This document shows, in pieces, positions 1 through 9,613 of a stretch of DNA of 64,000 bases (positions are counted from its first letter, which is position 1; every line of letters starts with the position of its first letter). Below the pieces are notes generated by a model. That model had not been told where the DNA came from, did not search any database, and saw only the letters and a list, made by a program, of their open reading frames with translations. The DNA comes from Jackrogersella multiformis. Taxonomy: Eukaryota > Ascomycota > Sordariomycetes > Xylariales > Hypoxylaceae. The translations under genes and the position numbers were made by a program. The stretch lies in NCBI GenBank assembly GCA_902806575.1, contig CADCXD010000002.1, positions 1,612,001-1,676,000 of the forward strand. The letters are read 5' to 3'.

Positions 1-1219
1 CTCCGAATTATCACCCGTTGGTACTCTAGACTACCTTCTACGTGGTCTGACGTCTTGATATGGCTGGCGTTGGCCTCGTTCGCTGTGTTCGGTGCCCTGT
101 TGATACACTGTGAGCGTCTTCAAGCCAAACGGACCAACCACCCATCATTTAGCAGCCCAAAGACGTATTTGCTAATAGATTATTACCAGATATTGTCGCC
201 GGCCCAGGACCAGGAACACTGAACTTGAACGAGATCGTGGCGAACTACGAAACTGGTGGGAAAGAATGGGGGTACTCTCTCCTACTGGTAAGTTTCTCGC
301 TATGCTGAACCGTACCGTCTCTATTACAATATTAACGATTCTATGCTAGATGCTCTTCATCACTGACATATTCTTTGGACTTACTATCACCCTTGTTAAG
401 CTCTCCATCCTAGTCTTGTATTACACCATCTTCTCCGTATCAAGAAAGTTTCAGCTGTGGACGTACATCGTAGGCAGTGCCTGCGTCGCCTGGCTAGTTG
501 CCTTCATATTTTTGAACATCTTCCAATGCAAACCGGTATCGGCGCTGTGGGAAGACCTCGCCTCGACCGAGTACTGCATCGCGAGCGGGAAGCTCTGGCT
601 GGGATACGAACTCACCAACTTCTTCCTGGACGTCATAATTCTGGTCTTGCCAGTCGCGGTATTGAGCCGCCTTCAGCTTCCCCGTATGCAGAAATGGTCG
701 GTGGCGGGAATCTTCCTCTTGGGTGGACTGTAAGTGGATCGAAGTTCGCGATACACATCGAAAGCTTGTAACTATGTTAACGCTTCGAGGGGTTATAGGG
801 TCTGCGTGGCCAGTATAATCCGACTCACATATATCTGGCATCCCGAAACCCCTGAGGTTGTCAACGTCTCGAGCACCCAAATCCTATCGTCCATCCAGTT
901 AGGCACCGCCATACTGTGTGCCTGCCTCCCCACGTACGGGCCTATACTCAAAGCATCGCGGCGAGGATGGTCGAGAATAAAGTTATCTTTAGATGGGAGC
1001 ATGGCTAAAACCGTAGGGTCGAGTCAGAGGTCTCGGTCGCATGGCCTATCAAAGTCCAGTGAGAATCGAGATCTTGATTCGTTGCGTTATTATCGTATGG
1101 ATGGCCGGGAAGGCTTACATCAAGATACTCAAGTATCCGGGGCAGCTGGCAGGTCAATTCCTCTACACGATTTCCCGCCTGGCTCCATTATGGTTAAACA
1201 GAGTGTGGACGTAAGATAA
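1..1219 (+). CDS. Rhodopsin-domain (SAT4/PTH11-like) integral membrane protein, 5' partial
   Basis: Polytopic membrane protein of the fungal rhodopsin-domain family, related to PTH11-type putative surface receptors; the ligand is unknown. The start lies left of the window. Exons that keep one frame are 1-109, 190-287, 350-729 and 799-1219, giving 335 residues in the window, with introns of 80, 62 and 69 bp and GT-AG ends. Six hydrophobic helices are visible, the first ending just before residue 36, followed by pairs around WLALASFAVFGALL, the long helix after LLLMLFITD, WTYIVGSACVAWL, FFLDVIILVLPVAV, FLLGGLVCVASI and ILCACLPTYGPIL. The family hallmark FQCKPVSALW followed by a Cys in the third loop is present. 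The C-terminal tail of about 100 residues is Ser/Arg-rich and looks cytosolic. It sits beside an acyltransferase, SDR and dioxygenase; such proteins often border metabolite clusters, but any functional link here is inference. Confidence 0.85.
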
Positions 1220-1339
1220 TGATTAATCCAGCGCGGTACTGTCTCTTCGTACGAGAAAGGAAGGCTAATAGTGATCGAATAGATAGTGAAAATGTAGTAA
1301 TAGATGTTCCACATATATTGTATGCGTCGTTTGAGCCTA

Positions 1340-2728
1340 CTATCTCACTTCGCCAGAGTGTTGAGCCGGTACCTCAATAGATAAGTTTACAGAAATATTG
1401 ATCTTCACCTTTGCCACCCATTGCTCAACGAATGCTGCGTCGTAAAAAGCTTCATTGTAACAGACGCTCAGGTGCAACTGCTCCTGCCAACTCCAAGCAT
1501 GCATATACAGCTGGGGTGAAAGCATCTGCACGGCCAACCATACATTGGCTACCTTGATATCACCATACTCCCCTCGCACGTAATTATCTATCGTTCCGAG
1601 ATTACTCAGATTTGGTTCTGTGGTGGGTGCCGCTTCCGCGAGCCATGCCGTCGCCTTCTCGACGTACGGCACCCGCACCGCCATCAACTCGCCGTCCTCC
1701 GACGCGAAGGATTGCTGATACACAGGCCGCAAGAGCTCCACCAGGGAGGCCCAGTCGGCTCTTGCATCTACCACCAGCGGAAGGGCTACCAACCGCAATG
1801 ACGGCGCGTGCGCGGGCCCGCCGAATGGCGGCGGACAGTATTTTCGCAGGTCGAAGGCCGCCCACGACTTATACAGGGACGCCGCCTTCGAGGGGTCTTG
1901 ATTCTGCACCCGCGCGGTTTCCACGATAATCGAGGCGTGGAGCGCGGCTGTCAGTCGGGTACCCCGGGCTCGGCACGCCGCTAGAAGCGCCGTCGTTTCC
2001 TCGCGCGATAGTATCGTGTCCAGCCGACGCGTGTCGCCGGGAAGCGAGCCCGTCTTGATGGGCAAGCCGATCGACGCTGGTTCCGCCTTAACGGGCGCTA
2101 GCATCGCATCTGCTTGCGACAAACACTCTGCTGACGGGGTTTCTGGCACGTTCATGAGCGCATCTAACGACGGCACCAGTCTGTCGGCCTCGCTATTCGT
2201 AGACTGAGACGAAATCGGCGTGACGGCACCGAAATCGTGAGTAGTCAACACGTCCAAGAACTCATGCAACATCATCAGGCCCCCACGGCCGTCCCATTGC
2301 CAATGGGACGCAACGATTGCGAGCTCACTACTGGAAGGGACCCAATAGCAAGTAGCGCTAGGCGCGGCGGATCTGAGGCGGCGGGAGAAGAGCTCGTCGG
2401 CGGAGGCGACGGTCGTCTCGACTTTAAAAGTGTTCCTGGCCCACTCCGAGAAGGATTCGGCGTGGATGATGGGAGCGTAGCGTTTTTCATGCTGGTGCAA
2501 CTCGACTGCAATATCCGGGTGGCGTAGTCGCAGGGCAGCCCAGGCCCGGCGGAGTCGCTTCTCCTTCTCGCCTTCTACCTCCCCGCGCGGGAATACGAGC
2601 TGCGCTGTACCGACCATGAGCCAGTGCTCACGACCCAGGGGTTGACCAGCGGCTGCGATGTGTTGAAACAGCCGGTCGTGGCAATCCAGCGGACGGCGCC
2701 AGTAGTCGTTTTGCTGCGTCCAGGACAT
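1340..2728 (-). CDS. Tri3-like CoA-dependent acyltransferase (condensation-domain fold)
   Basis: Single-exon gene for 462 residues. The N-terminus (NDYWRRPLDCHDRLFQHI) and layout resemble fungal trichothecene 15-O-acetyltransferase-type proteins (Tri3 family), which move an acyl group from CoA to a hydroxyl of a specialised metabolite. The catalytic HxxxDG motif is HWQWDG at residues 142-147, with H142 the expected general base and G147 followed by RGG. The rest is the usual mix of amphipathic helices and strands of the chloramphenicol-acetyltransferase-like fold. Length is close to that of the family (about 450-520). No signal peptide or membrane segment is seen, so it is probably cytosolic. 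It is transcribed away from the SDR and dioxygenase behind it. The acceptor cannot be told from sequence, and trichothecene chemistry is not implied because no Tri5-like gene is in view. Confidence 0.75.
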   Translation of the reverse strand: MSWTQQNDYWRRPLDCHDRLFQHIAAAGQPLGREHWLMVGTAQLVFPRGEVEGEKEKRLRRAWAALRLRHPDIAVELHQHEKRYAPIIHAESFSEWARNTFKVETTVASADELFSRRLRSAAPSATCYWVPSSSELAIVASHWQWDGRGGLMMLHEFLDVLTTHDFGAVTPISSQSTNSEADRLVPSLDALMNVPETPSAECLSQADAMLAPVKAEPASIGLPIKTGSLPGDTRRLDTILSREETTALLAACRARGTRLTAALHASIIVETARVQNQDPSKAASLYKSWAAFDLRKYCPPPFGGPAHAPSLRLVALPLVVDARADWASLVELLRPVYQQSFASEDGELMAVRVPYVEKATAWLAEAAPTTEPNLSNLGTIDNYVRGEYGDIKVANVWLAVQMLSPQLYMHAWSWQEQLHLSVCYNEAFYDAAFVEQWVAKVKINISVNLSIEVPAQHSGEVR

Positions 2729-3200
2729 AGTTGTTGGAGAACCAGAAATGTCGAGACGGATATTTGAATTTTGGAAGAAAATATTGAGGCAGGATCAACC
2801 TCGTACCTAGTAAAGGAACTTGGGATAATAAAGAAAACTTCCATATAAAAATCAGTGGCGAATCACTTAAGCCCGTTAAGCAGAGTGAGGTGAGGTCCAT
2901 ACGAATGGTGAAGAGAGGGTTGTACCATTTCTTAAGGATATATTAAAAGGCTCCCAATTAAGAAAGGAAATCCCGGCGCATCATGCGGCTTGCCCACCAA
3001 CGCTTAATGGGTACTTACTATGGCCAGCAGCTGCCCTCCCTCTTATGGATATTCGTAAATTTATACTTCTGTTATTATTTTCGATTTTAATCTGTAGAAT
3101 AATGCTCAATATACTTGGCACCGATCTTAGGTAAACACTGCTACTTTTCAAATTAAACTTCAAAGCATATTCTTACTATCTTAAGCATACACGCTATTAT
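2729..3200. other. Intergenic spacer, acyltransferase promoter side
   Basis: AT-rich spacer between the acyltransferase start and the SDR stop. I see no coding potential, RNA gene or repeat of note. It should contain the acyltransferase promoter and the SDR 3' UTR. Confidence 0.6.
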
Positions 3201-4280
3201 TTAGTTCCTTGGGATGTCTGGCATTGGCTTACCAGCTCCAGGGAAGTCGGTGCTTATTGCGACGCTTTCCCATTCGTCATAAATCTTCTGGAGTTGTTGT
3301 GCCTTGAGGCGCATCTGGGTGAGACAGTCGCTGCCAAACGGGATACGTAAGGGGATTTCCCTACCCTCGGCGATGCCGGTCCCCTTTACGATTTGGATAA
3401 TCTTCGAGATTAAATCCGCGGCGTCACCCGGCGGATTTTGATAGTTCCCTTCGGCACGGACCCTGGCGGCTTGGTTAAGTGGTTGCCAGAATGGAACCCG
3501 GGCTTCCACGTGGTGGATGTTCCGCATCACTTCTGTGTTGAAGATTCCTGATTCGATGATCAAGGGCTTGATGCCCGGTGCCAGCCAAGCTAGTTCCTTA
3601 GCCAGACTCTCCACCGCTCCTTATTTCATCGATCAGTACCTAATAAGAGAAAAAAGAAAGGACGATAGTTTAATGGACTAGATGCATATGTTATTGGAAA
3701 GATGGGGTAATAATTTACCTTCGAGTGCGAACTTGCTGGCGCAATAACCGGTTGCGCCCGGTTCACCTACAAATCCGGACTGAGAGTTCATATAGACCAG
3801 CCAGCCCGTACCTTTCTCGCGAAAGTGCGGGAGCGCCGCGCGCGTCAAGTTCATGGGACCATGAAGGTTAGTATCGATGGAGAGTTGTAGTTCCTCTTCG
3901 CTATGTAGCTCCAGGTGGAGATTAGCCCTGATTTCGGTTGTGGGTGACAAAGACACGGCAGGGGGTAAGAGAGTAAGATAGTAAGAGAAAACATACGTGA
4001 TTTCTTCGACAGCTCCACATTGGATGAAGCCTGCGTTATTCACGATCACATCGATATTACCATAGATCTGCAGCGCCTCTTGAAACTTCTTCTCGATTTC
4101 AGCTTGACCGGCGGTGACGTCAAGGTCTAGCACCACCGCTCCGGTCTCCTTTAAGTGCTTCAGGCGGGTCTCGGCGTTCCGGCCGGTTGCGATGACCTGA
4201 TCGCCCATGGACGACAATTGATGGACGAATTCCTGACCGAATCCGCTCGAACAGCCGGTGACGAGCCATGTCTGCTTCAT
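3201..4280 (-). CDS. Short-chain dehydrogenase/reductase (SDR)
   Basis: NAD(P)-dependent oxidoreductase of the classical SDR type. Exons on the minus strand are 4280-3997, 3900-3719 and 3619-3201, joined by introns of 96 bp (donor GTATGT, acceptor ACATAG) and 99 bp (donor GTAAAT, acceptor TAAG), giving 294 residues. Correct splicing reads ...GAVEEITEEELQLSIDTN and ...SKFALEGAVESLAKEL, both matching family conservation, which is why these sites were chosen. Cofactor motif TGCSSGFG is at residues 8-15, NNAG near 87, and the catalytic YCASK follows a Ser-rich strand (MNSQSGFVGEPG). No targeting signal is seen. The C-terminal part (IPFGSDCLTQMRLKAQQL) is typical of fungal SDRs that act on small hydroxylated or keto substrates. 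The substrate is unknown; neighbours suggest specialised metabolism. Confidence 0.85.
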
Positions 4281-4512
4281 GGTTATTGGGTTGGTTGATA
4301 GCTGGCTGGTAGCTGGCTAGGTAATTTGAGAAGGTCGGACTGAGAGTAAAGAAAGTATGATGCTTGTTACCAACAAGCAAGTTGTGGCATTCATCCTCGT
4401 ATTTGGCGGAACATAATAGGCCAATTTTATCAGCTGTCCTCGGCTGCAAATAGCTGACATCCGTGATTTAAGAAGTAGTGTAAGGTAGGATGTAAGGAGT
4501 AAGAATCCTATC

Positions 4513-4522
4513 TACCTAGGTA
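4513..4522. repeat. TACCTAGGTA palindrome
   Basis: Perfect 10-bp palindrome, extended on the right by CCTACCTGGTAGGTAGGT. Member of the interspersed intergenic family described in the findings. Confidence 0.8.
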
Positions 4523-5031
4523 CCTACCTGGTAGGTAGGTATGTGCCGCTGTACTGAGCAGAATTTTGTCGGCGCCGAAGTTTGTATAACTGTAACACGA
4601 CTTTACTGTAACACGAAACTAGTACATATGATGTTATGAATTTACCTACATATGTGGAGACCTGTTGCGACCCACTCCTTAATAATAGGTACCTAGTAAT
4701 ATCATAAGAAGGGTACCACCGCATAACGGCACCGGATCTCACTGCATCATGTAATAATACCTAGGTAGGTAGATTTAATATACCCTGGGGTACTTAAGCT
4801 TATCTTTCTACAGCTTTTAATATAGGCCATATATTAAATTAATGTTGTGGACGTTTAAAGGCGATAAGATCGCATTGACTTACCTGCTTACCCAATCTTA
4901 TCCTACACGAGTACTGTTGGAGCAGAGCTACCAACGCTGTGCAAACGAAGCGTTGTGTGCTGATCTGTGATGGTTGTTGCATTAGGTATAGAAGTTCTAC
5001 TACAAGGTACATGTAGTACATACTACCTGGG

Positions 5032-5045
5032 TACCTAGGTACCTA
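5032..5045. repeat. TACCTAGGTACCTA repeat
   Basis: Palindromic decamer TACCTAGGTA directly followed by CCTA, so two overlapping half-sites. Same family as the other intergenic copies. Confidence 0.8.
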
Positions 5046-5380
5046 TATATAAATGTGCGGGGCTGCCAAGCCCAGTCGTGTGGAACATCACATGACAAGT
5101 ACTGCTGCATGCGTATTCCACTGACAGGATCTTCCAGATTCTAGTATCCAATCATTACATACAATTTCTATGCAATAATCCTGCTGTTCTGATCGTATAC
5201 ATAGCAGTGCTAACAAGCGATGTTCCCTTCCCCTGTCCTATCTCGTTTATTTCCAGAAATAGCCCCTTGTTGTTAGAAATAGGTAGATAGGTCCTTATTT
5301 TTAGAAATAGGACCAACAACATAACATCTGATAACGCAAAGAGATTTCTTGTAACGACAGGTCAAGTCACGATAGCCTCC

Positions 5381-6196
5381 TCACTCTCTCGATGGTATAC
5401 CCAGGTAATCAGGGTATTGCTCGGAAATAGGCCTCCAATCCCCCACCGTTTCGGTATTCGCGATTGCGCCAAGCCCCAGATGATCCTTAAAATCCTCGCT
5501 CAGGCTGTCTTGGATCTCTTTCGGCAGCTTCGCAGTCCAGTTTACCTGCTGTCGTATAAACGGCTTGGTGTAATATCCGAATAGCAGAGCCCTGTCGTCG
5601 TTCGCCGTGACATTATTCCCCGAGGTGTGCCACATCCGCCCGTCCATTACAAGCATGTCGCCTGCACCGCATTCGAAAGGGGTAAGCAGGTCTGGCGCAT
5701 TCCTCGGCACCTGTTCTCGACGAGTCCATTTGCTAGATCCCGGGATAAATAACGTCGCCCCATTTTCCCTGGTCACATCCGTGAGAGGCCAGACCACATT
5801 AAGTGCCCACGTATCTTCCCATGGGTCAGGTACTACGAGGCTCTGATCCGAATGTAAAAACATACTCCTGGCCCCGGGTCGCGCTATGTTAGCAGTAAAA
5901 TTGCTAATTAGGTAGTTCTCTCCTAGTACCGACTTCACAAGCTCGACCGCTGTCGGATGCGATATCAGTTCGCGGTAGATCTTGTCAATCTCCATGAGAT
6001 AGAAAATTCGTATATTGCTGGCGTTTGGGTCGAGGAACGGTAGGTATGTGCTTTCACCCCGGGCTTCGGCTTCCTCCTTCGCTTTCCAGAGCCGGGCCAG
6101 TGTGGTAGAAACATCCTCTTGAGATAGTACAGAGGGGATTCTTACCCAGCCGTGCTCCTTAAGGTGTGATTTGAAAACATCAAGATCAGAAGCCAT
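5381..6196 (-). CDS. Phytanoyl-CoA dioxygenase (PhyH) family Fe(II)/2-oxoglutarate oxygenase
   Basis: Single-exon gene for 271 residues. Members hydroxylate, desaturate or rearrange small molecules using Fe(II), O2 and 2-oxoglutarate. The iron-binding triad is visible: H115 and D117 in FLHSDQS, and H190 in RMWHTSGNN. R202 in NDDRALLFGYY fits the 2-oxoglutarate carboxylate ligand. The double-stranded beta-helix is complete, running from NFTANIARPG to GYYTKPF. No signal peptide or obvious C-terminal SKL is present (the protein ends PSRE), so it is probably cytosolic. It matches fungal PhyH enzymes found in terpenoid and meroterpenoid clusters, but substrate cannot be read from sequence. It is co-oriented with the SDR and acyltransferase, about 1.1 kb apart. 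Confidence 0.85.
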   Translation of the reverse strand: MASDLDVFKSHLKEHGWVRIPSVLSQEDVSTTLARLWKAKEEAEARGESTYLPFLDPNASNIRIFYLMEIDKIYRELISHPTAVELVKSVLGENYLISNFTANIARPGARSMFLHSDQSLVVPDPWEDTWALNVVWPLTDVTRENGATLFIPGSSKWTRREQVPRNAPDLLTPFECGAGDMLVMDGRMWHTSGNNVTANDDRALLFGYYTKPFIRQQVNWTAKLPKEIQDSLSEDFKDHLGLGAIANTETVGDWRPISEQYPDYLGIPSRE

Positions 6197-7381
6197 CGCC
6201 GCTATGATTGAAGTCCCTTAAAAGCTTTAAAGGCTGCTTAAAGGGAGATACGATGGTGTGCCGAACCTATACCTCCCTGAGGTATAATCGCGCGTTAGTT
6301 TTGGAGTCTTGATTTTAAGGTAACAGTCCTAAGGGGAATCAAGTGAATATGTGTTCGTCAGAGGCTTGGAGTCCTCTCACTCACTACCTATATTGAAAAC
6401 AGGTTTCAAGAAAGAACTGTAGTCTTAAGGTTTACTTCTTTCCTCTTTCTTTCAGCAACTTAAGTTGGATCTGTCGTGATCCCGAACTTCGTCCGTTATT
6501 GGTTAATGCCTTTCCCCGCTTCAGCATCTCCTCTCTCATGGTTTGTAACAAATGGGCGTACGGAGACAGTGAGGATGATACCAAGGATAAGAGTACACAT
6601 AAATATAACCTTCCTACTTAGGTATAATATTTATACCTTGATGAGCAGCCTGATTACCTGCCAGTTAGCCAGTCGACTGACAGCTTTATAGACTAACCTC
6701 CCGGCACCATCTATAACTTGGGTTTATGATAATGTACTTGATAGCTTCGATCGCTAAGTAAAGTTACTTATAATTGTTAAGGATATTAAAAAGCGTACAG
6801 CTACCAATGTGTGCCATTCAGAAGAGCCTACTCGTTTTCGACTAAAAGCAAAGAGCAGCCGGAATCTAGCAACTCCCACGAACTGGGGCCTCACGAAAAC
6901 CCTGAAAACCCATCTTGTAGCTCAGGGTACGTGAAATCTCGCGACTATATTGGTGATTGGATTAAGCGGATGACGTATAGCACTGCGTATAATACTGTAT
7001 CAATGCGACATATGGTGTGTTGTACTAATAGTCGATCCTTTGATTTTCCCCTTTTGATAAAAAGCGAGTGCATGGCGCATCTGTCAGCGCAGTCATTTAA
7101 TTTGAAGCGGTATAAATTTGCTTTTCACAATTCTTTTAGTAGGTATGTACAGTACAATAACTACAAGCCAAAACAACCTATCAGAAATTACTAAGGACCC
7201 TTAAAAAAATCTCCAAGAGGCAATAACCCTTCGTAAAATTTAGGTAGGTATTCCGATTCTAATGATCTGACTATTGAAACCAGTAATGTCAATACGGTAG
7301 TTGCATGCGGGGGAATGAAAGCTCCATAGACAACGTCTATTACTACTATTGAATCAAGTAAATGAATTCCAACTATCCGTC
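6197..7381. other. Intergenic region without supported gene
   Basis: 1.2 kb, AT-rich, containing the dioxygenase promoter on the left. Small ORFs at 6476-6691 and 6811-7194 have no recognisable domain, no splice partners and mixed codon use, so I do not call them. No repeat palindromes stand out. Confidence 0.55.
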
Positions 7382-8575
7382 TTAATATCCTTGATTTATT
7401 GAGAGATCTGACTTAATTATCTTAGCCCCGTACTCTGCTATGTCATAGGCAAGAGCCCAGGTGTTACAGCGAGGGATGATGGGCATGATACTCAAGTCGT
7501 ATACGCGGAGGTTCTTGCACCTGTAGACTCGTAGCCTTTCATGTATCACTCCGCCCATCTCCCAGGCCGTCTGTGAGTGGGTGCTGGTGAAATGATCAGC
7601 AGCCATACAGGCTCTGCGAACATATGTCCGTGCCTGCTCGAGGTCTGATAGATCGCCTTCGGCTGGCGCACGCTTCCCGTCTAGGATAAACTGCTTCGCC
7701 AATAGCTCCGTATTTTTAATCATTTCCACCTCTCGGACGTGCGTAGCCATAGGATCTCAACATCTAGAGGATGTAAGAGGTACCTGGGTTTAATTTCTTG
7801 CCCAGGCAAAGTCGCCGACGGAGATGTGATGTGCGTTGACCCGCGAGATAATAGGTCCGCAAGACGTATCGCGGAGGTAGTAAGATAACCGCGGTCTCAC
7901 GTAGGGTGAGGCACTTGATCTCCGTTGCCGTATACACAGGGAATGTGTTGTAGAGGGCCGAAGCCTCGGTAGGGGAGGCGAGGACTGAATACCAAAACAA
8001 TTCGTTGGGCTTTGATATAAGCGGCAGTTGCCGTGCCTGTGTTATCCTTTGCCCTCAATCCTTCGAACAGTTGACCAAGCTCGCTTCTCCCCTGTTCCGA
8101 GCTGAAATAGGGGAGCCGCATCTGGGCCGAGCCATTGGTATAGATTAGCTCCAGCCAGATGACCCCGTCCTTCGTTAGGGCCTCTTGCGCAGCAGCAATA
8201 GCTGTCGGGTCCTGCTGGAGAAGCCCATCTAAGGATTAACTCCTTCTTGCTTGACTACCTCGTTCGACGAACTCAGATATACATGGTTGTAAAGATTCTC
8301 TCCAACATAAGAGTCGTTTATGAAAACGTCTATTCTACGGATGTGAACCTGAGTGCTCTGCGACCCTGGAGGGATTGGATGGTTCCAGCGCAGAGGATTA
8401 CTTCCTTGTGAGCTTTCACGGTACTTGTGGTATCCCCTTTCGTAAATTGAACAATCGTTGCTGAGAGCTCACTAGTGTTGCTCTGACTAGAGAACGGATT
8501 TATCGACACGGGAAAGCCCTTATCAGCCAGAGTAATCTCTCCAGACTGCCAGCCACTGAGTTTCCTCGGCGGCAA
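7382..8575 (-). pseudogene. Decayed GMC (glucose-methanol-choline) oxidoreductase
   Basis: Remnant of a FAD-dependent GMC oxidoreductase (aryl-alcohol-oxidase-like). Recognisable pieces occur in family order on the minus strand but in different frames: KEVILCAGTIQS (normally ...GTxxSPQLL) near 8400; VGENLYNHVYLSSSNEV near 8300; IISRVNAHHIS (normally SRGxxHI) near 7840; HPLDVEIL near 7760; and the C-terminal domain from 7750 with HSQTAWEMG and NLRVYDLSIMPIIP (normally NLRVVDASIMP). Several frameshifts and stops separate them, and the last in-frame part runs 7750-7382. The N-terminal FAD-binding half, including GxGxxG, is absent: sequence right of 8575 belongs to an oppositely oriented GST-like fragment. 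The catalytic HxxGT motif is altered. I read it as a truncated, frameshifted pseudogene. Unrecognised introns could explain a frame change or two but not the missing half. Confidence 0.75.
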
Positions 8576-8627
8576 AGCTAACGTATAGTAGTCCTCCGCC
8601 CAAGTTGCCCTATTGAAAGTTATTTAT

Positions 8628-8900
8628 ATGATATGCCTTCGAGAGGCTAGTAGCCAGCTCACACCTACCATTTCCAACCCATGGAAGGTCATCCTTGTTC
8701 TTAACGAGCTTCAAGTGCCCTACGAGGTCATGGCCTTCCGTTTCGATGATATCAAGAAGCCGCCCTTAATTAGTAGGTGGGAAAATAAGGATAGGGAGGA
8801 GCAGAATATGGCTTGGACAGGAATGCCTCGTGGAATATTAACTTACCAGGAATATCTGGACAAGATTGCCAAGGGTGTAGATACTATGGCTCAGGATTGA
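8628..8900 (+). pseudogene. Truncated GST N-terminal domain fragment fused to unknown tail
   Basis: Reading frame of 90 residues from ATG 8628. The middle part, NPWKVILVLNELQVPYEVM followed by FRFDDIKKPPLI, is a good match to the thioredoxin-fold N-terminus of Ure2/GstB-type fungal glutathione S-transferases. The expected next block (NPNGRVPA...LWESGAI) is missing. Instead the frame continues into an unrelated stretch, MAWTGMPRGILTYQEY and then DKIAKGVDTMAQD, and stops. No helical GST C-domain follows in any frame nearby. Together with the wrecked GMC gene on the other strand this looks like a rearrangement scar. A short functional protein cannot be excluded. Confidence 0.55.
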
Positions 8901-9613
8901 GCATATGTTTTTGTTAGGTGGCTGAGATGTTGTAGTTTGGTCTATTAAGCTAATCAATTATCAAGACGTAAACTGTGAGAATGAGAATACTATCAGAAGA
9001 AATCATGGCGATACCGAGTGAAAACCGGTACGAATAGTTCTAATAAACCACAAGCAATCCACGCATATCACCTTAGGACGCCAACATATTACGTAAAGAT
9101 CATTCTTTTTGTTGCTGCCTCATGGGCGCCAGATCAGTGTTATCTCAGGAAATAAACTAAAGGAACTAAACTAAAGGAGCAAAGGGTATCTGAGCAAATA
9201 TCTAAGCAAAGGGTATCTGACTTTTACCTGAACTCCAAGGCCATTGCCAACATCGCAAACGTCCCCAAATTCGGTATTGTTACAGTGGATCTCCAACTTC
9301 TCTGAAATCCATCCTTAAAAGTCATTGTCACAAACATCATTACATCCCATCATTGTTACCGCCTATCATCATGACCATTTCTCGTCGGTATCATCCCTCA
9401 CCGATATCGTCCATTCCTGTTGCCGTTCATTCTCGTCTCGCCGTTCTCGTCCGTTCTCGACCGTCCCGTTCTCGTTTCGCCGTTCTCGTTCCTGGTCGTG
9501 TCCAAGTCTTAGTGCTGATTTCACTTCAGCCTCGGATCAATGAATTTCGACAATTCTGAAGGGTCTGCGGTGGATATTTTAATATCAGCTATGACCGTAT
9601 AATTGGAATTGTC
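8901..9613. other. Intergenic region with CGTTCTCG-rich tract
   Basis: Spacer between the GST-like fragment and the TFIIIA-like gene. At roughly 9430-9500 the words CGTTCTCG and CGCCGTTCTCGT recur in a pyrimidine-rich tract (low-complexity repeat). An imperfect direct repeat (AGCAAAGGGTATCTGA) is seen around 9178-9222. The small overlapping ORFs over 9325-9559 are by-products of this repeat. Confidence 0.55.

Larger units (their letters stand above)
4281..5380. other. AT-rich intergenic region with palindromic repeats
   Basis: 1.1 kb without a supportable gene. It holds copies of the palindrome TACCTAGGTA at 4513-4522, 4758-4767 and 5032-5041, with flanking half-sites (CCTACCTGGTAGGTAGGT near 4523; AGGTACCTA near 5037). 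There is also a short direct repeat based on AGAAATAGG around 5254-5310 (CAGAAATAGCCCC, TTAGAAATAGGTAG, TTAGAAATAGGACC). Small ORFs here lack coding character. Confidence 0.6.
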
